This document shows, piece after piece, positions 11,520-23,049 of a DNA stretch of 64,000 nt. A program made the position numbers and the translations under genes. Location of the stretch: assembly GCA_026260175.1 (NCBI GenBank), contig JAKCWW010001014.1, positions 19,855 through 83,854 of the forward strand, given 5' to 3'. Each line of letters starts with the position of its first letter. The stretch's first letter is position 1. The DNA is from Reticulitermes lucifugus (Eukaryota; Arthropoda; Insecta; Blattodea; Rhinotermitidae). The notes beneath the pieces are model-generated. The model worked only from the letters and a program-made list of their open reading frames with translations. It searched no databases and was not told the DNA's origin.

Positions 11520-12030
11520 CTCTTCTCTTACTGTTGTGACCCTCTACGACTATACCTCCGAAGATGACGATTTTCTTAGTATGGCCTGTCTTGGTATCAG
11601 TCGCAGGCCGGAGCTCAGTTCAGTTTTGAGTTACTTCGAAATAATGTGACAAAGTAACCTCTGCTGCTCTAGGGTTCTGTTCGTGACAACCCAGACAAAA
11701 CACAGCACTTTTCAGGAATATTGTCGGAGTCGGTTTACAGCAAAGCATTTCGTAGCCCATTTCGTCACTAACAAATTGCATTACTTTGCATCCCTTCCTT
11801 TTTCTTTTGATTTGCACTCAACATCAAGTTTTCAAAGTGTATTACTATCTCATCCCCACCCTAAGGTGGGTTAACCATTCTTCTATAACCCTCTGTTTTC
11901 CATTTACTGAACAGATGTTTACTTCCTGCTATATAAAACCTAAAAGCTTAATTCTGTCTAAAATACTGCGCTTTTAGGTTCTCACAACGTCGACTATCAA
12001 GATTACGGTCTTCTGTTTCGTGACTCCGTG
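11520..12030. other. Unassigned sequence
   Basis: Three overlapping short frames (63-65 codons) lie on both strands at 11620-11977; none has a recognisable motif. Nothing else is seen. Confidence 0.35.
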
Positions 12031-12034
12031 TGGT

Positions 12035-12190
12035 TTGGCACCTACACACTAAGGTACAGAGAAAGCTGCTGCCTCTATCTTCAGGGCAGAAGTGTCACCT
12101 GAAAAGGAAAACCACAGGTTCCTCCGAAACTTTGTCACTTACCTACCAACCAAAAGACACGGCGTCACATTCCACAAGACCATTATCTTA
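12035..12190 (+). repeat. Dispersed repeat E, copy 3
   Basis: Reads gctgcctctatcttcagggc, then cctgaaaaggaa, cctccgaaac, ctaccaaccaaaagacacgg and cgtcacattccacaagacc. It aligns block by block with 3225-3415. About 110 bp of comparable sequence. Confidence 0.6.
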
Positions 12191-12199
12191 ACTTTATTT

Positions 12200-12890
12200 T
12201 CTAGGGCATCCCAGAATGCAATTTCAGATACTTGAATTCTACTAATATTTTTCCTCTTTCATTCAATTGATTATAAATTTGTAAGAATTGTCGTAGCTTT
12301 AAAAATTCAATTGCGTTTATTTTCTTACTTGTCATTTTATTATTCTGTTTATCGTATCTCGTTTACTGATACTCTTTGAATTCTGCGGATATTACGTTTT
12401 CACAGTTGTCTTCACGGAAAACAAAAGAGTAAGCGAAGGCCGTTAGAGTTTGTGGACCTTAAGCAAGAAGCAGTGTATACTAAAAGAAGGCACAATAGCA
12501 TACTGTGTGGTGCAGCTGGAATAGAAATCAAAACCAATTACCACCTGACGTGAAGTATAGAGTGGGTCTAAATTTCTCTTACCATTTCCCTCATAAAAGG
12601 AGATCATCAACTGTTGCGGTCTCTTCGTCACAGGGGACAATTTTTCAAACATCGAAAAACTTCGCCAGTGCTAACTTGGTTTTCCTTCCTCTTCATATAA
12701 ATCCAATTTTTTTAATCTTTAAAGCACTCATTTCCTCGGTTTTTATAGGTGTCAGATCTCCACAAGCCAGAAAATATTTTTCCTGTTGAACATGTTATAT
12801 CGATAATGGGCACTTGAAAATAAAATAATTTACTTACATCCACATGCATATAAATGTAATTTATTGCTAAATTTAGGACTTTGCAGCAGT
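12200..12890. other. Unassigned AT-rich sequence
   Basis: A 94-codon plus frame (12505-12789) and a minus shadow have no recognisable motif. Confidence 0.35.
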
Positions 12891-12892
12891 GC

Positions 12893-13117
12893 AGTTGAGA
12901 TCTCCGTTATTCTGCGATGGGGCGCCGCGTCGCTGGGTGACTGGTGCCCGAAGTTTCGAGACAGCGTAGAGGTCTTATATTCAAGCGTCAAAATATCCGT
13001 AAATGGATACTTGGATATTTTGACCCTTGAAAATTAGAACACTACCTCGTCGCGAAACGTTGGACCCCAATACCTAGCGATGCGGCACCAAACCCCAGCA
13101 GAACGGAGACCTCAGTG
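12893..13117. mobile_element. Fold-back (MITE-like) element, about 225 bp
   Basis: The two halves are inverted copies of each other. Left arm: ttgagatctccgtt, ggcgccgcgtcgctgggt, gtcaaaatatcc. Right arm, reverse complemented: ctgaggtctccgtt, ggtgccgcatcgctaggt, gtcaaaatatcc. Arms are about 105 bp with roughly 70-75% identity by eye, closing on a short loop near 13003-13010. Much more GC-rich than its surroundings. No coding capacity; no convincing target duplication found. Confidence 0.75.
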
Positions 13118-13119
13118 TA

Positions 13120-13590
13120 ATTTCTTGTTCTACTAGAAGTGTAAATTGGACATAAGCACTGTGTAAATAGGGGAGAAGTATTTTCATTTGTTTTTTCTCA
13201 TGCTGATCCTGAATTATGAATTTAACATTCAGTATAATCAGTTATTATTTTATACATTTTATACATTTTTGTACGTCCATGAAATGACTACTTAAATAAA
13301 GCACGGGCACCTCTAGGAGCATTTCCATTTTGCCAGTAGAATGAGATTTATACCCTCATCTCTCGTTACACGCGAACAATTTTTCCTCTCCTGTGACAAT
13401 CGCTTCGCTCCTCCTTCATTAAAATCATCCATGGAAATATGAAATGATAAGACTCAACGAAATTTGGCATGGAATTCTTAAGAGTTCAATGCAAGTAATG
13501 TCCTTATTTTCGTGGTAGTGACGCATGGAATTTAGATACGAGTGTTCAGTAAACTGTACATCTATTTTATTAATCACTGTAGTTACATAC
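13120..13590. other. Unassigned AT-rich sequence
   Basis: No gene or repeat recognised; ttatacattttatacattttt at about 13251-13270 is a short local duplication. Confidence 0.4.
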
Positions 13591-13592
13591 AA

Positions 13593-13812
13593 GGGCCGGG
13601 ATAGCTCAGCCGTTATACTGACTAGGCAACTGGCTGGACGACTTAGGAATCGTGGGTCGATTCCCGAGAAAGGCAAGAGATATTGCTCCCCTCCAAAGCG
13701 TCCAGACTGGGGTGAAGCGGCCGGGACGTGAAACTGACCACCCCTTACCTCATCTAGTGCCGAGGATAATAATAAATGGCACTATGCCTCCATTCCCCCA
13801 CATGTCTTCAAT
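13593..13812 (+). mobile_element. SINE B, nearly complete
   Basis: Begins gggccgggatagctcagccg (A-box-like), has a B-box near 13650 (gtgggtcgattcccgag), then the central ggggtgaagcggccgggacg and ctgaccacccc, and the tail agtgccgagg with cactatgcctcc. The central region is shorter than in the 24252 copy. Confidence 0.9.
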
Positions 13813-13819
13813 GCGTACA

Positions 13820-14980
13820 CAATGACAACTTCAAGTTTGCATTTTTAGTTACTTATGCAAGATATTATGTACGCCTATAAATCGCCACATTGTTAGACCT
13901 ACTTTCTTGCACTATTGAAAGCAGAGAATCACTGTTCATATCCCGCCCTACCAAAGTAATTTATTCTATCGTCATCAGTGTCTTCCATATTTTTTTCACA
14001 GTTTAAACACAGCCCACTTTGTTTTTGAGTGATGAAATACTCATAAAAAAGTTGACATATTATCGACACGATGATACAGATACGAAGCAGGGAGACTTTC
14101 AAGTTACACGTCACATCTTTACAGCCCTTTGTAAAGAAATACAATTTCGATCAGATCAAGATGTAAAGAAGCGATTATGACAAATGGAGTTGAACACATG
14201 ATTCATTCAAGCAATATGGTGCGTAATATTTTATTGCAGACATCACAAATCGCATGCTATTGATCAGTGTCTGTTTAGTCGTGTAATGATTGGCGTAATC
14301 GATAAAGAAAAGCAATAGAGAAATGAAAAATGACCAGAAAATCATACTGAAGTTGTTCTACTGGACTTGGGAGTGGCTGCAACTGGTCCAGACGTGGCAT
14401 AATGGTATTGTTTACTTGCACTGATGGTCTGCTTCTTATTACCTTCAAACGAGGTGTACGTTATTATTCTATTGGTATACAAAAGCGGAAAGTTCTTACC
14501 TACCACTCGATAAAACAACATTTTGCAAGCTGTCCTATTGTAACAACAATTTGCTAGCAATAATAATACTGAGTATTACGAAGCACGAGACATTTGGAGA
14601 CATCCAGCATAATGAAAGCAGATTTCTTTGCGGCAGTAAAAGTCCTGTCTCACGATATTGAGCTGCAGAACTCAGCAGAGTGCTCACATGTAGGATCGGT
14701 CTGCAGTTTTGAAACTGGAGTCTGGTATCGCTCACAAATGGATTTGCTATAAAAACGAAATAACCTAGTTACATTTATCTTCTGCTACCAAGGCATGGCG
14801 CGTTCTCAGGTTGCAGATGGAGCAGAGGCCTCGAGATGTGCAGAACAACTGCGAATGTGTCAAACAAGCAAGACGTATAGGCCTATATTTTTGTATTTCA
14901 TACTTTTCTCTAAACGTTGGTGACACTGACTGGTTATCAAACAATTATTTCTTTGGAAACTGTCTATTTTATGAGGCATG
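13820..14980. other. Unassigned AT-rich sequence
   Basis: Short minus frames at 13929, 14342 and 14535 have no recognisable motif. No repeat is seen. Confidence 0.35.
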
Positions 14981-14984
14981 CTTA

Positions 14985-15040
14985 TATACACGACGTTTCG
15001 GATGTTGACCCTGCTCCCGTTTTCACATTGTCATATTATA
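14985..15040 (-). repeat. GGGAGCAGGGTCAACATCCGAAAC module (family F), copy 1
   Basis: The minus strand reads GAAAACGGGAGCAGGG, then TCAACATCCGAAACGTCGTG and TATATAAG. The copy at 15355-15420 is on the opposite strand 315 bp away, so the pair forms an inverted arrangement. Confidence 0.5.
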
Positions 15041-15354
15041 TCACTCCCATAATCACTCACAAATGCAAGAATTCCAAATTGTTGCTAATAAATTAATAAC
15101 ATTAACGACTTTTGAGTATTTTAACTGACACACTATAGCGATTAATGAAACGAGACACTGTTCACAGACGAAACATTGCGTAGGTTTGTGCCTGCAAAAA
15201 CGTTGTGATTTAGTCGAGGCCAGGGTAGACACTAGACAGGATCGTCCTAGAATGTGTTTGTTAAAAATGTGCAGAATCGTTGATGCCATTATTTTACAGT
15301 ACAAACTTTAAGTTTCTTAAATTTGTCAGGGTTTATGAAAGTGGTACAACACCA

Positions 15355-15420
15355 TAATTTAAGATGGGAGTAGAGTCAAATTCCGAAACGTCTGGTATAT
15401 TAAAATGTCAATAGCGATAT
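15355..15420 (+). repeat. Family F module, copy 2
   Basis: Reads aagatgggagtagagtcaaa, then ttccgaaacgtctggtatat. It matches 14985-15040 on the other strand in block order and spacing. Confidence 0.5.
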
Positions 15421-15429
15421 AACTAAGGC

Positions 15430-16670
15430 TATAATGTACGTTTCACTTTTCCGATATGACACTTATATAATGATTAATTTTGCGATGGCTAAGATCACAG
15501 AAAGACAGAGAAGGCACGGTGGTATTTTAATGTGGTTTTCCTGAATTCGCCTAAACGGATATAAAAAAAAGCACTGCGAAATCCACCGGACAAGATTTCA
15601 GCTTCCTAATTCCGTGCTTGAATATTCAGAACAAGACTGGTCTTACGCCACATATCATCCATTAGATACTTATAATGCCGTTTCGAGAGCTTCTGAACTG
15701 TGCAGACCGCACCCGTATCGCGGGTCTTGGGTCCAGTATCCTGCGCAAGATCCGGGAGATTGATGTTGGTAGGATTCCATGCTTTCAGTAAACTTCACAG
15801 TTCAATGGGATCCCAATTATAGGTCTTTACTTACGTTTCAAGGTTCTGGCCACATTTTATTTTTAGAGCTTCCAAACATTTCAAGCCTGTAATCTAAAGA
15901 AATATACACAAGGGCTTCCGTTTGAAAATACCTTATTCTTACACCCCCTAACAACCCCAAACAGGTCTCAAAGGAGGCAGAACGACTTTCACGGAACCCG
16001 TGACAGAAGAGGTAAAAAAGATAAAAAAGGGTAGGGCATCCAACAGAATTCAACAAAAGAAACTCGGATATTCAGTAACACAAAGAGTGAGCACTGTTGA
16101 GTGGGAAACGTGTAGAAAATTGGAAACTGGACGAGGGAGAAATGTTAATACAGCTGTGGGCAGACGAGAGACCTGCAAGATCAAAAGAGAAAAAGAAGAA
16201 ATAATACAATTCTTACTCAAGTATCTGAAACATTCAAGGAACTGAATACTTTTCAATACCTCCAAGGGCAGGCCTATTTTACAGGAGAAGAATGCATTCC
16301 TCAAGTACACGTATAGTGTAAAAATATATCTACTAAGAAATATAATACCTTGCAGCAATAAAACTGAAGGCCCATAATAGAATACACATATCTTTTGTAC
16401 TAAATATACCGATGTGGCAATGCGACCTAATAATATAACTGGCGTGGTGTCGCTTAGCAAAAGGACTGTCGTAATTTAATTTTCTCTCTTTCCTGATTGC
16501 CTTGAAATGCTACAATTCGTTAGGATATTTTGTTATAGTTAACATGCGAGGACGCGCAGTCGTTTTCCTTCATGTCGTGTGCCATTGTACACACGTCTCC
16601 CAATCAGCTAATGCAGCAGAACAAAGTATAACAAAAGCCATTACAGACTACAATGCGTGACTGAAAGACA
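15430..16670. other. Unassigned sequence
   Basis: The 136-codon minus frame at 16050-16460 and the 81-codon plus frame at 16000-16245 overlap on opposite strands. Neither shows a recognisable motif; both look like chance frames. Confidence 0.35.
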
Positions 16671-16679
16671 CGAGTTTGT

Positions 16680-16935
16680 ACGTAAAAGTTATCGGAATGT
16701 AAATTTGCAGAATTCAGCCCTTTGCCAACGACAATAACAAATCAAAATTACTTTTACGAACAAGTTAAGAGACGATTAAATTCGGGGAATGTTTGCTAGC
16801 ATTTTGTTTGGAATCCTTTATCTTTCCGCCTAGTAATATCTATGTACTTAAAGATTAAGCTTTACAATACTAAGACTTTGCTCAGTGTTTTGTATGGGTA
16901 TACTGTAAGGCAATTCTGGCTCAGTGTGTAAAGTT
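16680..16935 (+). pseudogene. Non-LTR reverse transcriptase fragment (region after the catalytic core)
   Basis: Mixed frames read TNQNYFYEQ, then VKRRLNSGNVC, FRLVISMYLKIKLY and VLYGYTV. This is the ordered signature of the thumb/connection region of a common insect non-LTR reverse transcriptase, where intact copies read close to TNQN, EEIK, RLNSGNACY and VLYGCETW. An in-frame stop follows NVC. The same region is present in the pseudogene at 35385-36345. About 85 residues survive; both the catalytic domain and the C-terminal part are absent. It is a dead 5'- and 3'-truncated copy. Confidence 0.8.
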
Positions 16936-17003
16936 GGATTTTCTTTTCACGGCACCTCCGTCTTATCTTTGTCTGGTCATCGAATGGGATTTTACGCGCG
17001 CTG

Positions 17004-17021
17004 GTGTGTGTGTGTGTGTGT
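17004..17021. repeat. (GT)9 microsatellite
   Basis: Uninterrupted gt run within a non-coding stretch. Confidence 0.9.
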
Positions 17022-17456
17022 AGGGCTAGGCCATTTATTTCCCTGAAAAATAAACGAAAGCTGGGTACACTAGTCTGGTCTCGAACAAGATAATGTATTC
17101 ATGTGAACATCAAAAAATATGACGTAATGCGAAACTGTAAATGCTGTAGTGCCAAACCGCGTCTTTGGAGTATGAACTCTTTGTTACGGATATCACAATG
17201 CATTATTACACAAAAATAATTAATTTCTGACAGGACAAATAATCGCTAATTTTTTTCACTTCCTAAGCTCTATGGAACAAAATCAGGCACAACAGTAGAC
17301 TCTGCGGATTTATAGTTTCATATCTAACAAGAAATGTACAGTTTTGTGGCGAAACTCTGGCGTGAGATTACGAGCTGCTGTGTAAAATGTTTTTTGTAAA
17401 TGTGACTACAGGTGTTTCACAAGTACACACTACCCATCTTAATTCAACACTGTGAA
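17022..17456. other. Unassigned AT-rich sequence
   Basis: Nothing recognised between the GT run and the hAT-type element. Confidence 0.4.
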
Positions 17457-17464
17457 CATTAGAA

Positions 17465-17896
17465 CAGTGGTTCCCTAAGCGTCCTCCGCGGATCCCAAGG
17501 GATCCGCGAACAGTTCCCAGGGGATCTGTGGATACATTTCTGTAATGGCTACTTTGAAGTTTACCTATTTTTTAAATTAAAGGAATAATGTTTTGTTAAT
17601 AATAATCGCGAAACTTCTCCAATTAGCGATATATTTATTTCGTATAACCGTTAGAATATCTAATTAAGAAACTACTTGTAACCACGAAGCGAGCGACAAT
17701 CAATTTAATTAAGGTGAAGTCATGCAATGCATTGTTACGTATGCTGCTGGAATGTATTCGTAGCTGTCTAAAATCACTTCTGAGTGGATACCTACCATCC
17801 AGACATTCTATATTTACATGAGCAAGGATGTGAGAATCCGTGGTTATTTTTCGAAGCCAAAAGGGGTCCGCGAGCAAATAAGTTTGGAAAACACTG
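17465..17896. mobile_element. hAT-type non-autonomous element, 432 bp, intact ends
   Basis: The left end CAGTGGTTCCCTAAGCG and the right end, reverse complemented, CAGTGTTTTCCAAACTT are imperfect terminal inverted repeats of the CAGTGGTTCCCAA type known from hAT (Charlie-like) elements. CATTAGAA flanks it perfectly on both sides (17457-17464 and 17897-17904), the 8-bp duplication expected for hAT. Subterminal gatccgcg/cgcggatc palindromes (about 17488-17510) and a matching ggtccgcgagc at the right end are present. The 80-codon minus frame inside has no recognised transposase motif, so it is treated as non-autonomous. Confidence 0.92.
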
Positions 17897-17909
17897 CATT
17901 AGAATATTA

Positions 17910-18550
17910 AAGGAGTATGTTAATTGTTTGTTGAATAAAGGAATAGATACAATCAATAAAAATATTGAAAAGAATAAAGAAGACACAATAAAATGTGCAC
18001 AGAGACAGCTCTTTGTCCTTGGCCATGTGCTCGCCAAGGACACGTTAATCGCTGGTCTGTCATGCAGCATGCGTGCACAAGTGCCACAAGTCACTAGTCC
18101 TAGTCCTGTTTGAATTATTTTCAGGCTCTCGCGTGTCGCAGTGTTTTGATTATGACTACTGGTTCGTACTCCTGAGAGTCTGGGTTTGAATTTAGTTTTT
18201 CTCATAGTTTTCTCAATGCCTCAAAAATATCCAAGATGTCACTTTCAAATTGGCCACCACCCGCTTCCTATTTCTTTTTCAACCAATTCATTTTTGCTAC
18301 TATGCACCATAATCTAATGACAAGCAGCCATTAAATAAACCAATAAACACACCATGTCGCCTTCGCTTAAGTTCTATTCTGAGGAGTTGTCGCTACACCA
18401 TATATTCACTATCAGCTAGACACAAGAGTCAGTCAAACTTGAATCGATCAGACGGTGAATTAAACAGCCAGTGGAAAACTTCATTAATTACAAAAGCGTT
18501 CTGTTGACTGCGAAACAGAAACTGGCATTATTGCACAAACTGTAGGACTT
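17910..18550. other. Unassigned sequence
   Basis: The 137-codon minus frame (17792-18205) crosses the hAT-element boundary, which argues against a real gene. gtccttggcc and gccaaggac at about 18016-18040 form a short hairpin. Confidence 0.4.
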
Positions 18551-18552
18551 CG

Positions 18553-18809
18553 TTCTTTTTATGGCGCAACTGCCCCTAGTGGGCCAGGTCCTCCTCATTA
18601 TCTAGGCTTCACTATCACACTTAGACACACCACACTCGGTAGGATTCCTCTGGATGAGTGATCAGCCTGAAGCAGAGACCTCTAACCTGACAACACACAA
18701 CACTGACAAGAGACAGACATCCATGCCCCCGACGAGAGTCGAACCCGCAATCCCAGCAAGCAAGCGGCCGCAGACCCACGCCTTAGACCTTGCGGCCACT
18801 GGTATCGGC
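18553..18809 (-). mobile_element. SINE C, full length, type 1 tail
   Basis: The minus strand begins with gccgatacc, then ggccgcaaggtctaaggcg, and a B-box with one change. The body includes tctgtctcttgtcag and gatcactcatccagagg, and the tail ends cctggcccactaggggc and gttgcgccat. This copy gives the best view of the whole type 1 element (about 255 bp). Confidence 0.92.
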
Positions 18810-18819
18810 TTCGCTGTAA

Positions 18820-21385
18820 ATACAGCACTTAAATATTATCGGGAGATCGGATACATTGTATTTAAGCTTTGTTTCCAAAATTTTCGTCCGCTTCTTCAGC
18901 TGCAGCCTGTTCGGTCGTGAGGTGACATGTGACGCAACTGTTGAGATATTTGTAAAGAAGCCCTAGACAATAAAAGTCGCCCATCATAGGACCCACAATA
19001 AACAGGACAATATAACTCAGAACAACGGGTGCATAAACACAGGCGCCGAGAAAGCTTTAACAAAGCAGCAATTACCTAGCGTAAAATACACACAAACATT
19101 CTTGACATTTACGAATTTTATTTTAAATTTATTTTTCGACAATACACATGTTTAGTGAAATAGTTATCCTAAGAATAATTCCGACATTCACGCAGTAGGC
19201 CCAAATATTACCTACAGTGCGCTTACTTATGAAACTACACGTACATCTGTCACGTTCATGAGGTCTATCAGGCAAGTGGATTTGAAATCGCCCCCCTCCC
19301 AAAAAAAGGAGAGTTTTGATTACTTAGACTGAACGAAACTGAGTTTTATATCACCTGATATACTTTATCCTTTAATAAACCCACTGAATCTCAAATGTGT
19401 TTAACTAACAAGAATAAAATATTGATTTCTATAACGTTATTACGTCCTGCATAAAATAAGGATTCTAGCCTCGTACAAGGGCTGATCACATGGCCGCACG
19501 GTGTAAGGTATCCTGTACAGTGGTTACTGAATGCACCACATGCCTCAATATTAAAAACCTCAGCAATCTGGCAGAACAGTGTGTACATTCTACCACTGGA
19601 ACACGGGGACTGTGGGTTCCGATCCCTGTAGGGGCTTGGATATATGCATACATGTCGTCCTGTATAAAAAGGCCTTGCAACGGGTCGACGGAACCAAGCA
19701 GTCTTACAAAATGTTTACAAAGCAAGATTCATAAACGAGGCAAACAGGAGCTCCATATAGATTGACAGTCTCTTATAAAGGGAAATTTTCTTTCCTTAAA
19801 AACACGTACAGTGCACAGCAATGTCCTTTTTGATGGAGCAGTGATCTGAAACACGCTTCAAAGTCGCTTTTGTTTGCAACATTTGGAAGCACCAGCTAGT
19901 AGTGCACTTATGACGATGAGTGAGAAGTCGAAGGAAGAGACTTAACCGGGGTTAACAGTAGGGTCAAAGCTTAATGTGCTCAATGTAACTCTAACAAGGA
20001 AAGTCCCTTCGCTTGCACACATCCACACAACCCATTCATCCGATGTGGTGTCACTTTTCCTTTTGCCTTGTCACCACTTTAAGATACTTTTTATTGCGAC
20101 CTTTTTTGTCTGTCTTCCTAATCAACAAAAATTCCCACAACAACGAACATCATCTCAAATTCGTACCGTGGTGTCATACCAGCTACGGAAAGGATAATTA
20201 ATTAAAGAAACAACTACCGCAATAATAGTCTACGTAAGTTGTATTAACAACTATCAATAAAACACTGATATCTGTATTATTTTTACAAACTTATGGTCAC
20301 TTCTATACCTCTATATGATTAAGAAAATGGTGCAAAATACAAAAGGACTTCAACACGGGAAATTAAGAATTTACACAAAAAAAACCTTGTCACAAGTTTG
20401 AACACAATCCTCAATAAAGAAATAAGAGTATAAGAGATACATATAGTTCCTAAAAAAGAAATGCAGACTTATAAACAAAGAATAATGAAACAATGAAGGT
20501 TACTACGTATAGTCTAGTAGCTACTCACTGACTACACGACGACAAGTATCAGTCACTGCACTGAGAAACTCAAATATCGCAAGTATAGTAAGTTACAGCC
20601 AGTGGATGAAAGCTGTAAACAGAAAGTGCAATAAAATATGTGTTTAATTCGCAGAATAAATGTGGAACATCAAATGAAAAGCTGACTCTCCTCCAGTAAT
20701 CAGCTAATAGTTACGAAAGAATTACTTAACTTCAGAAATGCGTAAAATATAGCATTTTGTTTAAATACCAACAGCAATTAAATTATATAAAAATCAGAGC
20801 TTCTAAATCAACGAAAACTGAAATACTTCATTTTTGGTTCAGTTTCATTCCTGATTCCTGATAACTTTCAAGCGGCTGTGCCTTGAATGAGATCAAAACC
20901 TATTTCAAAATCTACAAATTCCATGTCAAGCTGTTCAGTACTTGAAAATGAAGCGTATTACTCTATAAAGTAAAATACGTAAGGTTGCTGGCCAACAGAA
21001 TGTGTGTCAAACAAACGTCGTCATGTTTGCGTGAAAAGTGACCGTGTCAAAAGAATTTACCCAATATCAAACATTTATTTCAATGAAGTAAGCTGATATT
21101 TATTTTGGATTCTTAAAGATAAAAAATAATAGAGGAAATCAATGAAATAAACACAAAAATAAACTTAGAGCTTAAGATAGAGTGGCCGACCCCACTGGTT
21201 CCTTCATTTCCATGCTATGCTACAGTTATGCTCTTCGTCATATTCCCAGTATAGTACATCAACAAAACACTTTCAGATATTTTCACGAATAGAATTTCAC
21301 GGTAGGGTACAAGGGTACTTCCGAACAACCAGGCTATGGTAACATTACACGTAGGAGGTAGATTTGTCCCTGTGTTTTATTAAGT
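18820..21385. other. Mostly unassigned AT-rich sequence
   Basis: A stretch at 19580-19690 has a B-box-like gtgggttccgatccc preceded by charged-composition DNA and may be a very old tRNA-derived repeat. I could not align it to the four SINE families. Short frames at 19490, 19976 and 20013 have no recognisable motif. Confidence 0.3.
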
Positions 21386-21386
21386 A

Positions 21387-21645
21387 CCACGCCACATGCT
21401 ATCAAGGCGTTAGGGGGAATACAAGTGTAGATTCATGCATCCTTAACTTGGCGCTAGATAAAGACGAATGGTCAGTTTCTCTTATGAAAAAGTCCCCAGG
21501 ACCCGCTGCATAGGAGAATAGGTGGGCCCCACCGCCTGCCTGAAGGCATTGGCGAAGAGAAATAAATCTCTGCCCGTGCTAGAAATCAAATCTTGACCTT
21601 TCAGCCAGTAACCTACTCAACATTACTCCTATTCTGAAGGAGGTT
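21387..21645 (-). mobile_element. SINE B, diverged full-length copy
   Basis: On the minus strand the order is a decayed tRNA-like head, ggtcaagatttgat in place of the B-box, ggtggggcccacc, then the tail ggcgccaag, atgcatgaatctacac and gccttgatagc. It matches the block order of SINE B at 24252 at low identity. Confidence 0.7.
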
Positions 21646-21649
21646 AATG

Positions 21650-22705
21650 ATTTTTGGCAATATCTACGGTGCTAAATTTATACAGGAGAGGAAAAAATGT
21701 TTCTGTTCATTTATCTAATCTAACCTTCAAAGTACACAGATTATTGGCAGCCATCCTTTTAATGTTCGGATATTCTTATTGTTTGGAGCCTTTAATCGTA
21801 GTTTAAAACGTCCGAGAACACATGTACAGTACATGGGCTATCAGCACAATAAAGGCCGATTTCATTCCACTAATTCAGTATGCACGTTTTGTGGTGTGGA
21901 ACAGCGAAGAAGGTACACGATAAATGAAATACGGTTCAATGACACGAAAAACGATAACATTCACTGTATACGCACGATCCTCAACGTCATTAGATACTGG
22001 ATACCTGACCTCTGCCAACGCTACGCTACTCTGTGTCACAAGATACACAAAAGAAAGCGGAAGCACGTACAGAATTATCTGCACTAAAAACAAAGGAATA
22101 TTAATTTGAGTACGTAAGAACTGTCATTATATCGAAAGCACTGTCTTCATTACGTAGATCATACTTACCTAGTCTTGGACTACTTTGAATTTTAAGATTT
22201 TAAAATTCATACCGGGCAATAACGCAGCTGATAATTCACCGTCAGACGAAGGTAATATTCAAATACAATTTTTAATTATCCTAACTCTGTATTTGACTAG
22301 TTAAGTAAGGAAAGAAGGGCAGTACTGAATGTTAGTGAAACAAAAGGTTCCTGTGTTCATAGTGACCAATTTCCTGCAGCTTCTAAGCAGCGCATAGCCA
22401 ACCGTTTTTCCTCATTATGCAACAAAACAACCAGTCAACGGTGTGTTTATGATATATTCAGTGAAAACAGTAAGTGGGAAAATGTAGAAAGTGTTAACAT
22501 ATGAAAAGTGAAACGCGCAAAACATGAAACACGGAGGAAAGCTTTATCATGAGGGATAGGGCAGTTAAATGCTAAAAAGGGTATAGAAACACTTGAGGTT
22601 ATGAAGGAAAGGGTAAGGATAATTTGCAAGTACAGTACTGTACACCACTGCTTTAATAAATGTTCTTCTAACATGTTCTTATTTTGTAATTAGCATCTAT
22701 ATAAT
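21650..22705. other. Unassigned AT-rich sequence
   Basis: A 102-codon plus frame (21779-22087) is rich in Arg and His but without a motif; opposite-strand frames overlap it. gaattttaagattttaaaattc at 22186-22207 is a small palindrome. Confidence 0.35.
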
Positions 22706-22716
22706 TTTAAGTAAAT

Positions 22717-22968
22717 ATTTCTTTCTTTCTTTCTTTCTTTCTTTAACTTCTTCTACCTACTCGTTGTAGGAGTAGAGGGTTATTATTGCACACACTCGGT
22801 AGGAATCCCAAGGACGAGTGTTCAGCCAGACGCAGAGACCTCTACCTGACAATACACAACACTCACAAGACACAGACATCCATGTCCCCGACGGGATTCG
22901 AACCTGCAATCCCAGCAAGCGAGCGGCCGCAAATCCACGCCTTTGACCGCGCGGCCACCGGGATCGGC
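22717..22968 (-). mobile_element. SINE C, full length, type 2 tail with (GAAA)n
   Basis: The minus strand starts gccgatcccggtggccgcg, has the B-box gttcgaatcccg, and ends with the type 2 tail (tgcaataataaccctctac, ctcctacaacgagtaggtag) and a GAAA run (plus-strand ctttcttt, 22720-22744). TTTAAGTAAAT flanks both ends perfectly (22706-22716 and 22969-22979). An 11-bp target duplication shows genuine retroposition. Confidence 0.95.
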
Positions 22969-22973
22969 TTTAA

Positions 22974-23047
22974 GTAAATCTTACGAGATCTGCGCTCTTC
23001 TGGGATATTAGGCGGCGGAAGCCTAAAATCAAGGTAAATCTTACGAG
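22974..23047. repeat. 14-bp direct repeats, 60 bp apart
   Basis: GTAAATCTTACGAG occurs at 22974-22987 and 23034-23047. Between them sits a 6-bp stem ttaggc/gcctaa. The first copy overlaps the SINE C target duplication. Confidence 0.8.
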
Positions 23048-23049
23048 TT

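Noticed and set aside
16050-16460. 136-codon minus open frame
   Set aside because: No motif, hydrophobic AT-driven composition, and overlap with an unrelated plus frame; length expected by chance.
17792-18205. 137-codon minus open frame
   Set aside because: It crosses the precise boundary and target duplication of the hAT-type element and has no recognisable domain.
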